Part shown: positions 24,174 through 33,192 of the stretch, piece by piece
How positions within the stretch are numbered: position 1 is the first letter of the stretch
Layout: each line of letters starts with the position of its first letter
Source of the DNA: Hydrogenophaga sp.
GTDB taxonomy: Bacteria > Pseudomonadota > Gammaproteobacteria > Burkholderiales > Burkholderiaceae_C
NCBI GenBank assembly: GCA_018993155.1
Contig: JAGKSX010000069.1
Location: forward strand, 1 to 64,000
Direction of reading: 5' to 3'
Length of the DNA: 64,000 nt
The notes under the pieces: model-generated
Told to the model about the DNA's origin: nothing
The model's database searches: none
What the model saw: only the letters and a program-made list of their open reading frames with translations
Made by a program: the position numbers and the translations under genes

Positions 24174-25756
24174 AGCGCCGCCACGCCGCCATCGCTGCGC
24201 GGGTCGGCCGCGCCCTCGATCACCCCGTCGGGGTGGCGCACCAGCGCGCCTGCGTGGCCCATGGTGTCGCTGAAGGCCTCGGGCAGTTCCTCGATCACGT
24301 GGCCGGCGTCGCGCAGGGCCTGCACCAGGGCGGGGTCGAAGCGGCTCTCCAGCTTGAGGGTGGTGCTCTTGTCGCCCCAGGTGCGGCCCAGCAGCCAGCG
24401 CGGCGCGCTCACGGCCTGCTGCAGTGGCTGGCCAAAGCGCGCGTAGCGCGTGAACACCGCGGCCTGCGTCTGCGGCTGGCCTTCGCCGCCCATGGTGCCG
24501 TAGGGCATCACGCGGCCGTCGTCGAACAGCGCCAGCGAAGGGTTGAGCGTGTGGAAGGGCTGGCGGCCCGGCTCGAGGTGGTTCAGCGCCTGCGGGTCGA
24601 GCGAGAAGCTGGTGCCGCGGTTCTGCCAGCAGATGCCGGTGTCCTGCAGCACGGTGCCCGAGCCGAATTCCCAGTACACGCTCTGGATGAAGCTGACCGA
24701 GCGGCCCTGGGCGTCGATCGCGCCCATCCAGATGGTGTCGCCCGGCGCGGCCGGGTCGGGCCAGGGCAGGGCCTGGCGCGGGTCGATCTGCGCGGCCAGG
24801 GTGTCCAGCGAGGCGGCCTCCAGCAGGCTTTGCGGGTCGGCCGGCACGCGCCCCGGGTCGGTCACCACGCGGTCGCGCACGCGGAAGGCGCGCTTGGTGG
24901 CCTCCACCAGACCGTGCAGGTGCTCGAAGCCCTCGCCTTCGCTCACGCCCAGGCGGTCGAACAGGCCGAGGATCATCAACGCCGACAGGCCCTGCGTGGG
25001 CGGCGGCAGGTTGTAGACCGTGCTGTCCTTCAGGCGCACCGCAAGCGGCTGGACGCGCTTCGCGCGGTAGGCCGCGAGGTCACTGGCGCGCAGCGGGCTG
25101 CCCAGGCGTTCCAGCTCGGCCCCGATGCGCCGGCCCAGCTCGCCGCGGTAGAAGTCGTCCAGGCCGCGTTCGGCCAGCGTGGCCAGGGTCTGGCCCAGCG
25201 CGGGTTGCCGCAGCAACTGGCCGGGCTCGGGCGGCTGGCCGTCCACGAGGTAGGTGGCAGCGAAACCCGGCGCGTCTTTCAGGCCGTCGAGCTTCTGACG
25301 CGTCAGGGCGGCCTGGCTGGTGGTCACCACCACGCCGTCGCGCGCGTGGCGGATCGCGTCGGCCAGCAGGCGCGGCAGCGGCAGGGCCTGGCCCCAGGGC
25401 GCGGCCACGTTCAGCGCCTCGGCCCAGCCGCCGAGGGTGCCGGCCACGGTCAGCGCGGCGGTGGGGCCGCGCGCGGGAATCTCCTGCAGGCCGGCGTAGA
25501 AGTCGCGCGTGGCCAGCGCGGCGGCCGGACCGCTGGCGTCGATCGCCACCACCGGCCGGCCCGGTTCGTGGATCAGCCAGAAACCGTCGCCGCCGATGGC
25601 GTTCATGTGGGGGTAGACCACGGCGATGGCGGCGGCGGCGGCCACCATGGCCTCGACCGCGTTGCCACCGTCGCGCAGCACATCGCGCCCGGCCTGTGCC
25701 GCCAGGTGATGGGGTGCGACCACCATGCCGCCCAGGGCCTTGAGGGTGTGGATCAT
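24170..25756 (-). CDS. gamma-glutamyltransferase-like Ntn hydrolase
   Basis: 528 residues. The N-terminal half has AAQAGRDVLRDGGNAVEAMVA and the GGDGFWLI segment of the family. Self-cleavage is expected before Thr341 in PGDTIWMGAID, which becomes the N-terminal nucleophile of the small subunit. YGTMGGEGQPQTQ later in the chain is the usual glycine-rich loop. There is no signal peptide from the ATG at 25756, whereas classical bacterial GGT is periplasmic, so a cytosolic GGT or acylase-like enzyme is likely. It is coupled by GTGA to the membrane acyltransferase downstream. Confidence 0.82.
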   Translation of the reverse strand: MIHTLKALGGMVVAPHHLAAQAGRDVLRDGGNAVEAMVAAAAAIAVVYPHMNAIGGDGFWLIHEPGRPVVAIDASGPAAALATRDFYAGLQEIPARGPTAALTVAGTLGGWAEALNVAAPWGQALPLPRLLADAIRHARDGVVVTTSQAALTRQKLDGLKDAPGFAATYLVDGQPPEPGQLLRQPALGQTLATLAERGLDDFYRGELGRRIGAELERLGSPLRASDLAAYRAKRVQPLAVRLKDSTVYNLPPPTQGLSALMILGLFDRLGVSEGEGFEHLHGLVEATKRAFRVRDRVVTDPGRVPADPQSLLEAASLDTLAAQIDPRQALPWPDPAAPGDTIWMGAIDAQGRSVSFIQSVYWEFGSGTVLQDTGICWQNRGTSFSLDPQALNHLEPGRQPFHTLNPSLALFDDGRVMPYGTMGGEGQPQTQAAVFTRYARFGQPLQQAVSAPRWLLGRTWGDKSTTLKLESRFDPALVQALRDAGHVIEELPEAFSDTMGHAGALVRHPDGVIEGAADPRSDGGVAAL

Positions 25757-25879
25757 CGAAATGGGTCTCCTGCGCGTGGGGAAATGAACATGGGGCAAAC
25801 CCGCTATTGTCGCGGCGCCGCGAAGGGGCAAATCGGGTGCGATGACGCACCAGCGACGCCCAGGCATAGACTGGGCCGC

Positions 25880-26629
25880 ATGAGCACGTCGTCCTGGCCC
25901 GTGTGGCCCGCCCTCATCGCCGCCCTGCTGCTGGCCTTGCTCGCCACCTCGGGCTGCGCGGTCTGGCGCATCGGCCAGGCGCGCGACCTGGCCCAGCGCA
26001 GCGAGCCGCTGCAGCACGCCCCGGCGGATGCCGCGCTGCGCCTGCTCATCGTCGGCGACAGCACCGGCGTGGGCACCGGTGCGAGCGACCCGAGGCACAG
26101 CCTGGCCGGCCTGCTGGCGCGGGCCTACCCGAGGCTGCACATCGACAACCGCGCCAGCGACGGCGCGACTTTCGCCCGGGTGATCGGCCAGCTCGAAGCC
26201 ACCACCGGACGCTACGACCTGGTGCTGGTGCAGGCGGGTGGCAACGACGTGATCCGGCTGCGCTCGCTCGATGACGTGCGCGCCGACATCGACCGCGTGG
26301 CGGCGCTCGCCCGTGCGCGCGGTGGGCGCGTGTTGCTCATGCCGGCGGGCAATGTGGGCAACGCGCCCTTTTTCTTCGCACCGGTGTCGTGGTTCATGAC
26401 CTCGCGCGCCCGCTCGATGCACGGCTTCGTGCGCGAGGCCGCGGCGCGGCACGACGCGGTGTATGTGAACCTGTTCAAGGAGAAGGCGGACGACCCGTTC
26501 GCCCAGCAGCCCGGCCTGAACGCGGCCGATGGCCTGCACCCCAGCGACGCGGGTTACCGCGTGTGGTTCGACGAACTCATGGCGCAAGGCCGGCTCGAGC
26601 CTGTGCTGGCGCCCGCGGCCGCGCGCTAG
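25880..26629 (+). CDS. SGNH/GDSL hydrolase, membrane- or lipid-anchored
   Basis: 249 residues. Residues 9-25 form a hydrophobic segment ending TSGC, so it is either a signal anchor or a poorly conserved lipoprotein signal with Cys26. The SGNH blocks are block I VGDSTGVG with Ser61, block III AGGNDVIR with Asn, and block V DGLHPSDAGY with the Asp-His pair. It would be an extracytoplasmic esterase or lipase acting on an unknown ester. It is divergent from the gamma-glutamyltransferase gene and convergent with a small hypothetical gene. Confidence 0.83.
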   Translation: MSTSSWPVWPALIAALLLALLATSGCAVWRIGQARDLAQRSEPLQHAPADAALRLLIVGDSTGVGTGASDPRHSLAGLLARAYPRLHIDNRASDGATFARVIGQLEATTGRYDLVLVQAGGNDVIRLRSLDDVRADIDRVAALARARGGRVLLMPAGNVGNAPFFFAPVSWFMTSRARSMHGFVREAAARHDAVYVNLFKEKADDPFAQQPGLNAADGLHPSDAGYRVWFDELMAQGRLEPVLAPAAAR

Positions 26630-26640
26630 CTGCTGGGCCT

Positions 26641-26943
26641 TCAATCGGCTGGCGCGAACTGCGCCAGCAGGGCCTCGCCCCAGGCCCAGGGGCCGGTGAG
26701 CGTCAGCGTCACCGTGGTCCATTCGCCGTCCACCTGCACTTGCTCGTCGGCGTCCCACGCGCCGCCCTCGTCGAGCGGGCCGCGCGGGCCCGGCGCGTGG
26801 GCTTCGGCCCAGTCCAGCACCGCGCGCACCTCGGCCATCGCGGCAGGCAGCTGCGCAGCGCGCACGCTGGCCATGGCGTCCCAGGTGCCGGTGTCTTCGC
26901 CGTCGTCGCTGGCGTCAAAAAGCAGGTAGTTCATCAGGGGCAT
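26641..26943 (-). CDS. conserved-looking small hypothetical protein
   Basis: 100 residues from ATG 26943; a second ATG at 26934 gives MNYLLFDASDD and may be the real start. Acidic, with several Trp, no membrane segment and no motif I can name. The codon bias matches its neighbours, which supports it being a real gene. Its stop lies 11 bp from the convergent SGNH hydrolase gene. Function unknown. Confidence 0.55.
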   Translation of the reverse strand: MPLMNYLLFDASDDGEDTGTWDAMASVRAAQLPAAMAEVRAVLDWAEAHAPGPRGPLDEGGAWDADEQVQVDGEWTTVTLTLTGPWAWGEALLAQFAPAD

Positions 26944-26996
26944 GGCGGCGAGCTTAGCCGGTCCGCCGAACGCTGTTCAGGGTAAACCCGCATTTG

Positions 26997-27026
26997 GTTG
27001 ATATTGCAACTGGTTGGCAATACAAC
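26997..27026. promoter_or_regulatory. candidate operator: two tandem GTTG-N6-CAAC palindromes
   Basis: Two 14-bp dyads of the form GTTG-N6-CAAC lie head to tail, at 26997-27010 and 27013-27026, separated by TG. They overlap the -35 element and spacer of the promoter of the liv/Rieske operon. Spacing of 16 bp centre to centre would place two dimers on adjacent helical turns. The MarR regulator encoded in the operon is the natural candidate to bind them. The repeats are seen; the binder is inferred. Confidence 0.65.
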
Positions 27027-27032
27027 CATAAT
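27004..27032 (+). promoter_or_regulatory. candidate sigma-70 promoter of the liv/Rieske operon
   Basis: TTGCAA (27004-27009) and CATAAT (27027-27032) are separated by 17 bp, a good match to -35 and -10 elements. The predicted start would be near 27039, giving a leader of about 50 bases before the livK-like ATG at 27091, which has AGGAGA upstream. Confidence 0.55.
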
Positions 27033-27090
27033 TCGAGCCGTCAACACCGATGCCATTTCCCCCGAGTGGCGCAACAACCAGGAGACAGAC

Positions 27091-28269
27091 ATGTCCATCT
27101 CACGACGCGTTCTCTGCGGCACGGCCCTGGCGGCCGCCGTCCTGTCCACCGCGCCTGTCCACGCGCAGGACCCGGCGATCAAGGTGGGCGTCATCGGCCC
27201 GTTCTCCGGCCCGTTCGCGCACTACGGCACCTTGTTCAAGGCCGGTGTGGAGGCCTATGTGGCCAGCCAGGGCGGCAAGCTCGCGGGCAAGTCGGTGGAG
27301 TTCATCTACCGCGACACCGGCGGTCCGAACCCCGCGCAGACGCGGGTGCTGGCGCAGGAGCTGATCGTCAAGGACAAGGTGGACTACCTGGGCGGTTTTG
27401 TCTTCACGCCCAACGCGCTCGCGGTCGCGCCGCTGATCCAGCAGTCGCAGACGCCCACGGTCATCTTCAACGCGGCCACCTCGTCGATCACCGAGAAGTC
27501 GGAGTATTTCATCCGCAGCAGCTACACGCTGTGGCAGGTGACGGTGCCGCTGGCCCAGTGGGCCGCCAAGCAGGGCATCAAGAAGGTGGTGACGGCCGTG
27601 ACCGACTACGGCCCGGGCCTGGACGGTGAAGCGGCGTTCAAGAGCGAATTCGTGAAGCAGGGCGGAACGGTGGTCGAGACCATTCGCATGCCCATTGCCA
27701 CCACGGACTTCGGCCCGTTCGCGCAGCGCATCCGCGCCAGCGGCGCGCAGGCGGTCTACACCTTCCTGCCAGGCGGCCCGCCGAACCTGGGTTTCGTGAA
27801 GGCCTACAACGAGAACGGCCTGGCCAAGGCCGGCATCCAGTTCCTGGGCACCTCGGAAACGGACGAGTTCGACCTGCAGAAGTTCGGTGACTCGGCGCTC
27901 GGCCTCACGACCGCGTTCCACTATTCCGGCGCGCACGACTCGCCGGCGAACAAGGCCTTCGTCGCCGCGCTGAAGAAGCAGAACCCGGCGGCGGTGGCCA
28001 ACTACGCCTCGGTCGGCGCGTGGGACGGCATGCACGTCATCCACAAGATGATCGAGGCCACCGGCGGCCAGAAGAACGGCGCCAAGGCCCTGGCTGCGGC
28101 GCGCGAGCTGCAATGGGAAAGCCCGCGCGGCCCGGTGCGCATCGACGCCAAGACGCGCCACATCACCCAGAACGTCTACCTGCGCAAGGTGGAGAAAGAG
28201 GGCGGCGTGCTGGTCAACAAGGAAGTGCAGAGCTTCGGACCGCAGACCGATCACGGCCTGAACCCCTGA
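27091..28269 (+). CDS. branched-chain-amino-acid-type ABC substrate-binding protein (LivK-like)
   Basis: 392 residues. The signal peptide is 1-26, ending HAQD. The mature part begins with KVGVIGPFSGPFAHYG, the standard start of periplasmic type I binding proteins of the HAAT family. GSVxAW-type features and a two-lobe pattern continue to the end. The start at 27091 has a good AGGAG site; upstream in-frame codons lie inside the operator. Linked to a Rieske oxygenase, it more likely binds an aromatic acid than an amino acid, as in several aromatic-degrading betaproteobacteria. Confidence 0.88.
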   Translation: MSISRRVLCGTALAAAVLSTAPVHAQDPAIKVGVIGPFSGPFAHYGTLFKAGVEAYVASQGGKLAGKSVEFIYRDTGGPNPAQTRVLAQELIVKDKVDYLGGFVFTPNALAVAPLIQQSQTPTVIFNAATSSITEKSEYFIRSSYTLWQVTVPLAQWAAKQGIKKVVTAVTDYGPGLDGEAAFKSEFVKQGGTVVETIRMPIATTDFGPFAQRIRASGAQAVYTFLPGGPPNLGFVKAYNENGLAKAGIQFLGTSETDEFDLQKFGDSALGLTTAFHYSGAHDSPANKAFVAALKKQNPAAVANYASVGAWDGMHVIHKMIEATGGQKNGAKALAAARELQWESPRGPVRIDAKTRHITQNVYLRKVEKEGGVLVNKEVQSFGPQTDHGLNP

Positions 28270-28294
28270 TGCGGCGGCTGATGGACGAAGCGAC

Positions 28295-29152
28295 GTGATC
28301 ACGTTCTCCAACATCCTGATCGACGGCCTGGCCTACGGCATGGTGCTGTTCGTCATCGCCGTGGGCCTGTCGGTCACGCTGGGGCTCATGCGCTTCGTGA
28401 ACCTCAGCCATGGCGCCTTCGCCATGGTGGGCGGCTACTGCGTGGCCCTGCTGACGCGCGAGCTCCAGTGGAGCTTCTGGATCGCCGTGCCGCTGGCGGT
28501 GCTGGCCACCGGCCTGCTGGGCGCGCTGCTGGAAGCGCTGGTCCTGCGGCACCTGTACCAGCGCAAGGAGCTGGACCAGGTGCTCTTCACGATCGGCCTG
28601 ACCTTCGTGCTGATCGCCTCGACCAATGCCCTGGTCGGCCCGCAGGTGCAGATGGTCCAGCTGCCGCCCTCGCTGTCGGGCTCGGTGGACCTGGGTTTCC
28701 GCACCCTGCCGGCCCAGCGCCTGCTCGTGATCGGCGTGGGCCTGGCCGTGGCCGTGCTGGCCGCGCTCACGGTGACGCGCACGCGCTTCGGCATCTGGCT
28801 GCGCGCGGCGGTGGCCCACGCGGGCACGGCCTCGACGCTGGGCATTCCGATCCGCCGCGTGCAGTGCCTGACCTTCGCCGCCGGCGCGGCGATGGCCGGC
28901 CTGGGCGGTGTGCTGGGCGCGGAGGTGATGCCGCTGGAGCCTTACTACGCGCTGAAGTACCTGGTGCTGGTGCTGGTCGTCGTGGCCGTGGGCGGCATGG
29001 GCAGCATCGCGGGCTCGCTGTGCGCGGCCATCGTGCTCGGCCTGATCGAGACCGCGAGCAAGTACCTGGCCTCGGACTGGGGCAGCCTTTTCTTCTTCGC
29101 CGCCATGGCCCTCTTCCTGGCCTGGCGTCCCAACGGACTGTTGAAACGATGA
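28295..29152 (+). CDS. ABC permease, LivH type
   Basis: 285 residues with about eight membrane helices. ILIDGLAYGMVLFVIAVGLS at the N-terminus and the GxxRxAA-type loop (GTASTLGIPIRRVQCL) are typical of LivH permeases. GTG start 25 bp after the receptor gene; it ends in an ATGA overlap with the LivM-type gene. It forms one half of the transmembrane channel. Confidence 0.9.
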   Translation: MITFSNILIDGLAYGMVLFVIAVGLSVTLGLMRFVNLSHGAFAMVGGYCVALLTRELQWSFWIAVPLAVLATGLLGALLEALVLRHLYQRKELDQVLFTIGLTFVLIASTNALVGPQVQMVQLPPSLSGSVDLGFRTLPAQRLLVIGVGLAVAVLAALTVTRTRFGIWLRAAVAHAGTASTLGIPIRRVQCLTFAAGAAMAGLGGVLGAEVMPLEPYYALKYLVLVLVVVAVGGMGSIAGSLCAAIVLGLIETASKYLASDWGSLFFFAAMALFLAWRPNGLLKR

Positions 29153-30162
29153 ACGCCCTGTCCTTGTTCAAGACGCGGGCGCTCGCGGGCCCGCAAGACG
29201 GTGGCGGCGATGCCGCCTCGCCGCGCTGCGCGCCGGCCTGGCGCGCGCCGCTGGTGATGCTGGCGCTGGGCCTGGCGGCCTGCCTGATGCTGCCCGACCA
29301 GCTGGGGCTGCTGACGCGCATCTTCATCATGGGCCTCTTCGTGCTGTCGCTGGACCTGGTGGTGGGCATCGCCGGCCTGGCCACCCTGGGACACGCCGCG
29401 ATGTTCGGCGTGGGTGCCTACGCGGCGGGCGTGTTTGCCTTGCGCGTGATGCCCGACCCGCTGGTGGGCCTGGCCATTGGCGTGCTGGCGGGCGCCGTGC
29501 TCGCGGCGGCGACCGGGGCCTTTCTGCTGCGCTACCAGGGCTTCACCTTCCTCATGCTCACCGTGGCGGTGGCGCAGATGGTGCTGTCGCTGGCGCACAA
29601 GGCGCGCGACTGGACGGGCGGCGACGACGGCCTCTCGGGCTACGTGATGGGCCCGCTGCTGGGGCAGTTCCAATTCGACCTCGAAGGCCGGCTGGCCGCG
29701 TTCTACGCGCTGGCGGTGCTGGTGGTTTGCTTCTATGCCGCGCGCCGCCTGGTGGACTCGCCGTTCGGCATGGCCGTGCGCGGCATCCACGAAAACCGCG
29801 CCCGCATGGCCGCCCTGGGCACGCCGGTCTACCGCCGCCTCTGGGGCATGTACGCCGCCGCGGGCGCGCTGGCCGGCGCGGCCGGGGCGCTCTCCGCGCA
29901 GACCACCGCCGTGGTGGGCCTGGACAGCCTGTCGTTCTCCCTCTCCGCCGAGGCCCTGGTCATGCTGATCCTGGGCGGCGCCGGGCGCCTGAGCGGTGCC
30001 CTGGTGGGCGCGGCGGTGTTCCTGGTGCTGCACCACACCGCGGCCTCCATCAACCCCTACCACTGGCTGTTCGTGGTGGGTGGCCTGCTGATGCTGGTGG
30101 TGCTGGTCTCGCCCGCGAAGGCCGTGGCCTGGCTGCGCAACCGCTGGGGAGGCCGCGCATGA
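29149..30162 (+). CDS. ABC permease, LivM type
   Basis: 337 residues, starting with a polar leader of about 35 residues followed by about nine helices. LGHAAMFGVGAYAAG and the loop FGMAVRGIHENRARMAALG are the conserved LivM features. The ATG at 29149 overlaps the LivH stop, and the gene ends in ATGA with the LivG-type gene. It pairs with the LivH-type permease. Confidence 0.9.
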   Translation: MNALSLFKTRALAGPQDGGGDAASPRCAPAWRAPLVMLALGLAACLMLPDQLGLLTRIFIMGLFVLSLDLVVGIAGLATLGHAAMFGVGAYAAGVFALRVMPDPLVGLAIGVLAGAVLAAATGAFLLRYQGFTFLMLTVAVAQMVLSLAHKARDWTGGDDGLSGYVMGPLLGQFQFDLEGRLAAFYALAVLVVCFYAARRLVDSPFGMAVRGIHENRARMAALGTPVYRRLWGMYAAAGALAGAAGALSAQTTAVVGLDSLSFSLSAEALVMLILGGAGRLSGALVGAAVFLVLHHTAASINPYHWLFVVGGLLMLVVLVSPAKAVAWLRNRWGGRA

Positions 30163-30920
30163 GCCACCTGCTCGAACTGCGCCACCTGGACAAGCGCTTC
30201 GGCGGCATCCACGTGACGCGCGACGTCTCCTTCCAGCTCGCGCCGGGCGACCGCCTGGCCCTGATCGGCCCCAACGGCGCGGGCAAGACCACGCTGGTGA
30301 ACCAGATCAGCGGGGTGTTCCCCGCCGACAGCGGCGAGATCTGGCTGCGCGGCGAGAACGTCTCTCGCCTGAGCCAGGCCCAGCGCGTGCGCGCCGGCCT
30401 GGCCCGCACCTTCCAGATCACCACGCTGGCGCCGCACTTCCCGGTGCAGCGCCAGATCGAACTCGCCCTGTTCGAGCGCGAAGGGCTCGGCGGGTGCTTC
30501 TGGCGCGGCATCGACAGCTTCCCCGCGCTCCAGGCCGAGGCCCGGGCGCTGCTGGCCCGCTTCGGCCTGCAAGGGCAGGCCGCCACGCCGACGCAGGACC
30601 TGGCCTATGGCGAACAACGCCTGATCGAGATGGCGCTGGCCATGGCGCTGCGGCCCCAGGTGCTGTTGCTGGACGAGCCCATGGCCGGCGTGCCCAAGGG
30701 CGACGGCGAGCGCCTGCTCGCCGCGCTCGATGCCCTGCCGCGGGACCTCGCGGTGCTGATCATCGAACACGACATGGACCTGGTGTTCCGCTTCGCCAGC
30801 CGCATCCTGGTGCTCGCCGAGGGTGCGGTGCTGGCCGACGGCACGCCGGACGAGATCCGCCGCGACCCCCTGGTCCGCGCGGCCTACCTGGGCCATGGAG
30901 AGGCGACACGGCATGCTTGA
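30159..30920 (+). CDS. ABC ATPase, LivG type
   Basis: 253 residues. Walker [10 protein letters not shown] at 37-45, the family-specific ARTFQIT Q-loop segment, and Walker B LLLDEPMAG are present. The signature is LAYGEQR rather than LSGGQ, as is usual in LivG proteins. The final codons overlap the LivF-type gene by 8 bp. It energises import together with the LivF-type ATPase. Confidence 0.9.
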   Translation: MSHLLELRHLDKRFGGIHVTRDVSFQLAPGDRLALIGPNGAGKTTLVNQISGVFPADSGEIWLRGENVSRLSQAQRVRAGLARTFQITTLAPHFPVQRQIELALFEREGLGGCFWRGIDSFPALQAEARALLARFGLQGQAATPTQDLAYGEQRLIEMALAMALRPQVLLLDEPMAGVPKGDGERLLAALDALPRDLAVLIIEHDMDLVFRFASRILVLAEGAVLADGTPDEIRRDPLVRAAYLGHGEATRHA

Positions 30921-31614
30921 AGTCAAAGACGCCACGGCCGGTTACGGCCCCACGACGGTGCTCAACGGCCTGTCGTTCGAGGTCGGCGCCGGCGAGCGCC
31001 TGGCCATGATCGGGCGCAACGGCGTGGGCAAGACCACGGCGCTGCGCGCCGTCATGGGCCTGGTGCCGCTGCGCGCCGGCACCATCACCTTCCAGGGCGA
31101 GGACGTCACGCGGCTGTCCGCGCACCAGCGCGCGCAGCGCGGCCTGGGCTACGTGCCCCAGACCCGCGACGTGTTTCCCTCGCTGAGCGTCGAGGAGAAC
31201 CTGCTCGCCGGCCTCAAGCACCGCCCGCGCGCCGCGCTCAACGAGGCCTACGAACTGTTCCCGCGCCTGGCCGAGCGCCGCCGCAACGGGGGTGCCCAGC
31301 TCTCGGGGGGCGAGCAGCAGATGCTTTCGGTGGCGCGCGCCCTGCTGGGCCAGCCCCGGCTGATCCTGCTGGACGAGCCCCTCGAAGGCCTGGCGCCGCT
31401 GATCCGCCTGGACCTGTTGCGCGCCTTCGGCGAGATGAGCCGGCAGACCGGCATCGCGGTCGTCATCGTGGAACAGCAGGTCGACGAGGCCCTGGCCTAC
31501 GCGGGCCGGGCGGTGGTGCTGGACCACGGTGTGGTGGTGCACGGCGCGCCCGCCGACGAGCTGGCGCGCGACACCGCGGCGCTGGAGCGCTGGGTCGGGA
31601 TGGCGGTGCACTGA
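30913..31614 (+). CDS. ABC ATPase, LivF type
   Basis: 233 residues from the ATG at 30913. Walker A is GRNGVGKTT at 34-42, the signature LSGGEQQM, and Walker B LILLDEPLEG followed by LAP, the LivF hallmark. The upstream in-frame extension lies within the LivG-type gene and is not needed. It completes a five-part HAAT importer. Confidence 0.9.
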   Translation: MLEVKDATAGYGPTTVLNGLSFEVGAGERLAMIGRNGVGKTTALRAVMGLVPLRAGTITFQGEDVTRLSAHQRAQRGLGYVPQTRDVFPSLSVEENLLAGLKHRPRAALNEAYELFPRLAERRRNGGAQLSGGEQQMLSVARALLGQPRLILLDEPLEGLAPLIRLDLLRAFGEMSRQTGIAVVIVEQQVDEALAYAGRAVVLDHGVVVHGAPADELARDTAALERWVGMAVH

Positions 31615-31636
31615 CATGCGTGTCCAGAATAGAGGC

Positions 31637-32197
31637 ATGAAAACCTCCAAATCCCTCCCCGCCGTCAGCGATCCGCTCAAGCAGATCGACCTCGACCACT
31701 ACGTCCCGGCCTACCTGACCTGGACCGCCAACAAGCTCTCGCGCGGTGCGTCCCAGCACTACCTGAAGATCTTCGGGGTGGGCATCGAGACCTGGCGCTG
31801 CCTGGTGCTGCTGGCCATCGAAGGTTCGATCTCCGCGCAGCAGGTCTCGCGCGTCATCGGCATGGACAAGGCCTCGGTCAGCCGCTGCTTCAAGTCCATG
31901 CAGGAAAGTGGCTTCATCCGCATCGAGCTGGACCCGCGCGACGGCCGGGCCCGCATCGCGGTGCTGACCACCAAGGGCCGCGCCATGCACGATCAGATCC
32001 GCGAAGTGGCGCTCGAACGCGAGCGCGCTTTCCTCGAGGTGTTGTCCGCCGACGAAGCCGAGACCCTGTTGGTGCTGCTGCGCCGCCTGCACGAAAACCT
32101 GCCGGCCGTGGAAACCGCGACCCAGCGCTTCGTGGAGCAGAAGTACGCCAAAACCCGCAAACCGCCGCGAAAGCCGGCGCCCCCCGAAAGCGACTGA
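31637..32197 (+). CDS. MarR-family transcriptional regulator
   Basis: 186 residues. The winged helix covers about 60-125: ISAQQVSRVIGMDKASVSRCFKSM is the recognition region and ELDPRDGRARIAVLTTKGR the wing. The C-terminus is a basic, Pro-rich tail. It sits inside the operon between the importer and the oxygenase genes, 22 bp after the LivF-type gene, so it would be auto-regulated. MarR proteins commonly respond to aromatic acids or their CoA esters, which fits an inducible aromatic operon. Likely target: the tandem palindromes at 26997-27026. Confidence 0.85.
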   Translation: MKTSKSLPAVSDPLKQIDLDHYVPAYLTWTANKLSRGASQHYLKIFGVGIETWRCLVLLAIEGSISAQQVSRVIGMDKASVSRCFKSMQESGFIRIELDPRDGRARIAVLTTKGRAMHDQIREVALERERAFLEVLSADEAETLLVLLRRLHENLPAVETATQRFVEQKYAKTRKPPRKPAPPESD

Positions 32198-32200
32198 GAC

Positions 32201-33157
32201 ATGGTGGAACTGGACGTCAGGGTGCGCGCGCGCCAACCGGAGGCCGACGGCATCTGCAGCTTCGACCTGGAGCCCATCGGGGCGAACGAGCTGCCGGCCT
32301 TCCGCCCCGGGGCCCACATCGACGTCCAGGTCGCGCCCGGCCTGATCCGCCAGTACTCGCTCTGCGGCCACCCGCAGGAGCGGCGCAGCTGGCGCATCGG
32401 CGTGCTGCGCGAGCCGCAGTCGCGCGGCGGCTCGGCCGGCATGCACGACCGGGTGCAGGTGGGCGCAGTGCTCAAGGTGAGCGCGCCGCGCAACCTGTTC
32501 GAGCTGGTCGAGGCCCCGCACAGCGTGCTGGTGGCTGGCGGCATCGGCGTCACGCCCATCCTGTCGATGGCGCAGCACCTGCAGGACGCCGGCGGCTCTT
32601 TCGAGATGCACTATTGCGCGCGCTCGCCCGAGCGCATGGCGTTTCGCGGGCAGATCGAGGCCGGGCCGCTCGCTGGCCACACGCGGCTCTACTTCAGCGA
32701 CGCGCCGTCGCCCCAGGCTTTCGATGCACCGGCCCTGCTGCGGGCCGCGCCCGAGGGCGCGCACCTCTACGTGTGCGGCCCCGCCGGTTTCATGGATTTC
32801 GTGCTCTCGGCCGCGCGCGCGGCCGGTTGGGCCGAGGCGCGCCTGCACCGCGAGCATTTCGCAGGCACCGTGGCCGACAGCACCGGCGACCAGGCCTTCC
32901 AGATCCGCCTGCAGCGCAGTGGCGCCACGCTCGACGTACCGGTGGGCGTGAGCGCGCTCCAGGTGCTGCTGGAGCACGGCGTGGACGTGAACTACGCGTG
33001 CGAGGCCGGTGTCTGCGGCAGCTGCCTCACCCGCGTGCTCGAGGGCACGCCCGACCACCGCGACAGCTGCCTGATGGACGCGGAGCGCGCCACCAACGAC
33101 CAGTTCACGCCCTGCTGTTCCCGCTCGAAATCCCCCACGCTGGTCCTCGATCTGTGA
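32201..33157 (+). CDS. phthalate-dioxygenase-reductase-type electron transfer protein
   Basis: 318 residues in the class IA order: flavin (FMN) domain, NAD domain, C-terminal plant-type [2Fe-2S]. RQYSLCG at 50-56 is the flavin motif, GGIGVTPIL near 108-116 and YVCGPAGFM bind NAD(H), and the iron-sulfur ligands are probably Cys267, Cys272, Cys275 and Cys305. It resembles VanB and OphA1-type reductases that feed Rieske monooxygenases or demethylases. It lies 3 bp after the MarR gene and 35 bp before its oxygenase partner. Confidence 0.9.
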   Translation: MVELDVRVRARQPEADGICSFDLEPIGANELPAFRPGAHIDVQVAPGLIRQYSLCGHPQERRSWRIGVLREPQSRGGSAGMHDRVQVGAVLKVSAPRNLFELVEAPHSVLVAGGIGVTPILSMAQHLQDAGGSFEMHYCARSPERMAFRGQIEAGPLAGHTRLYFSDAPSPQAFDAPALLRAAPEGAHLYVCGPAGFMDFVLSAARAAGWAEARLHREHFAGTVADSTGDQAFQIRLQRSGATLDVPVGVSALQVLLEHGVDVNYACEAGVCGSCLTRVLEGTPDHRDSCLMDAERATNDQFTPCCSRSKSPTLVLDL

Positions 33158-33192
33158 GACCGACCGCCTGACCGTCACCCAAGGAGACCCCC

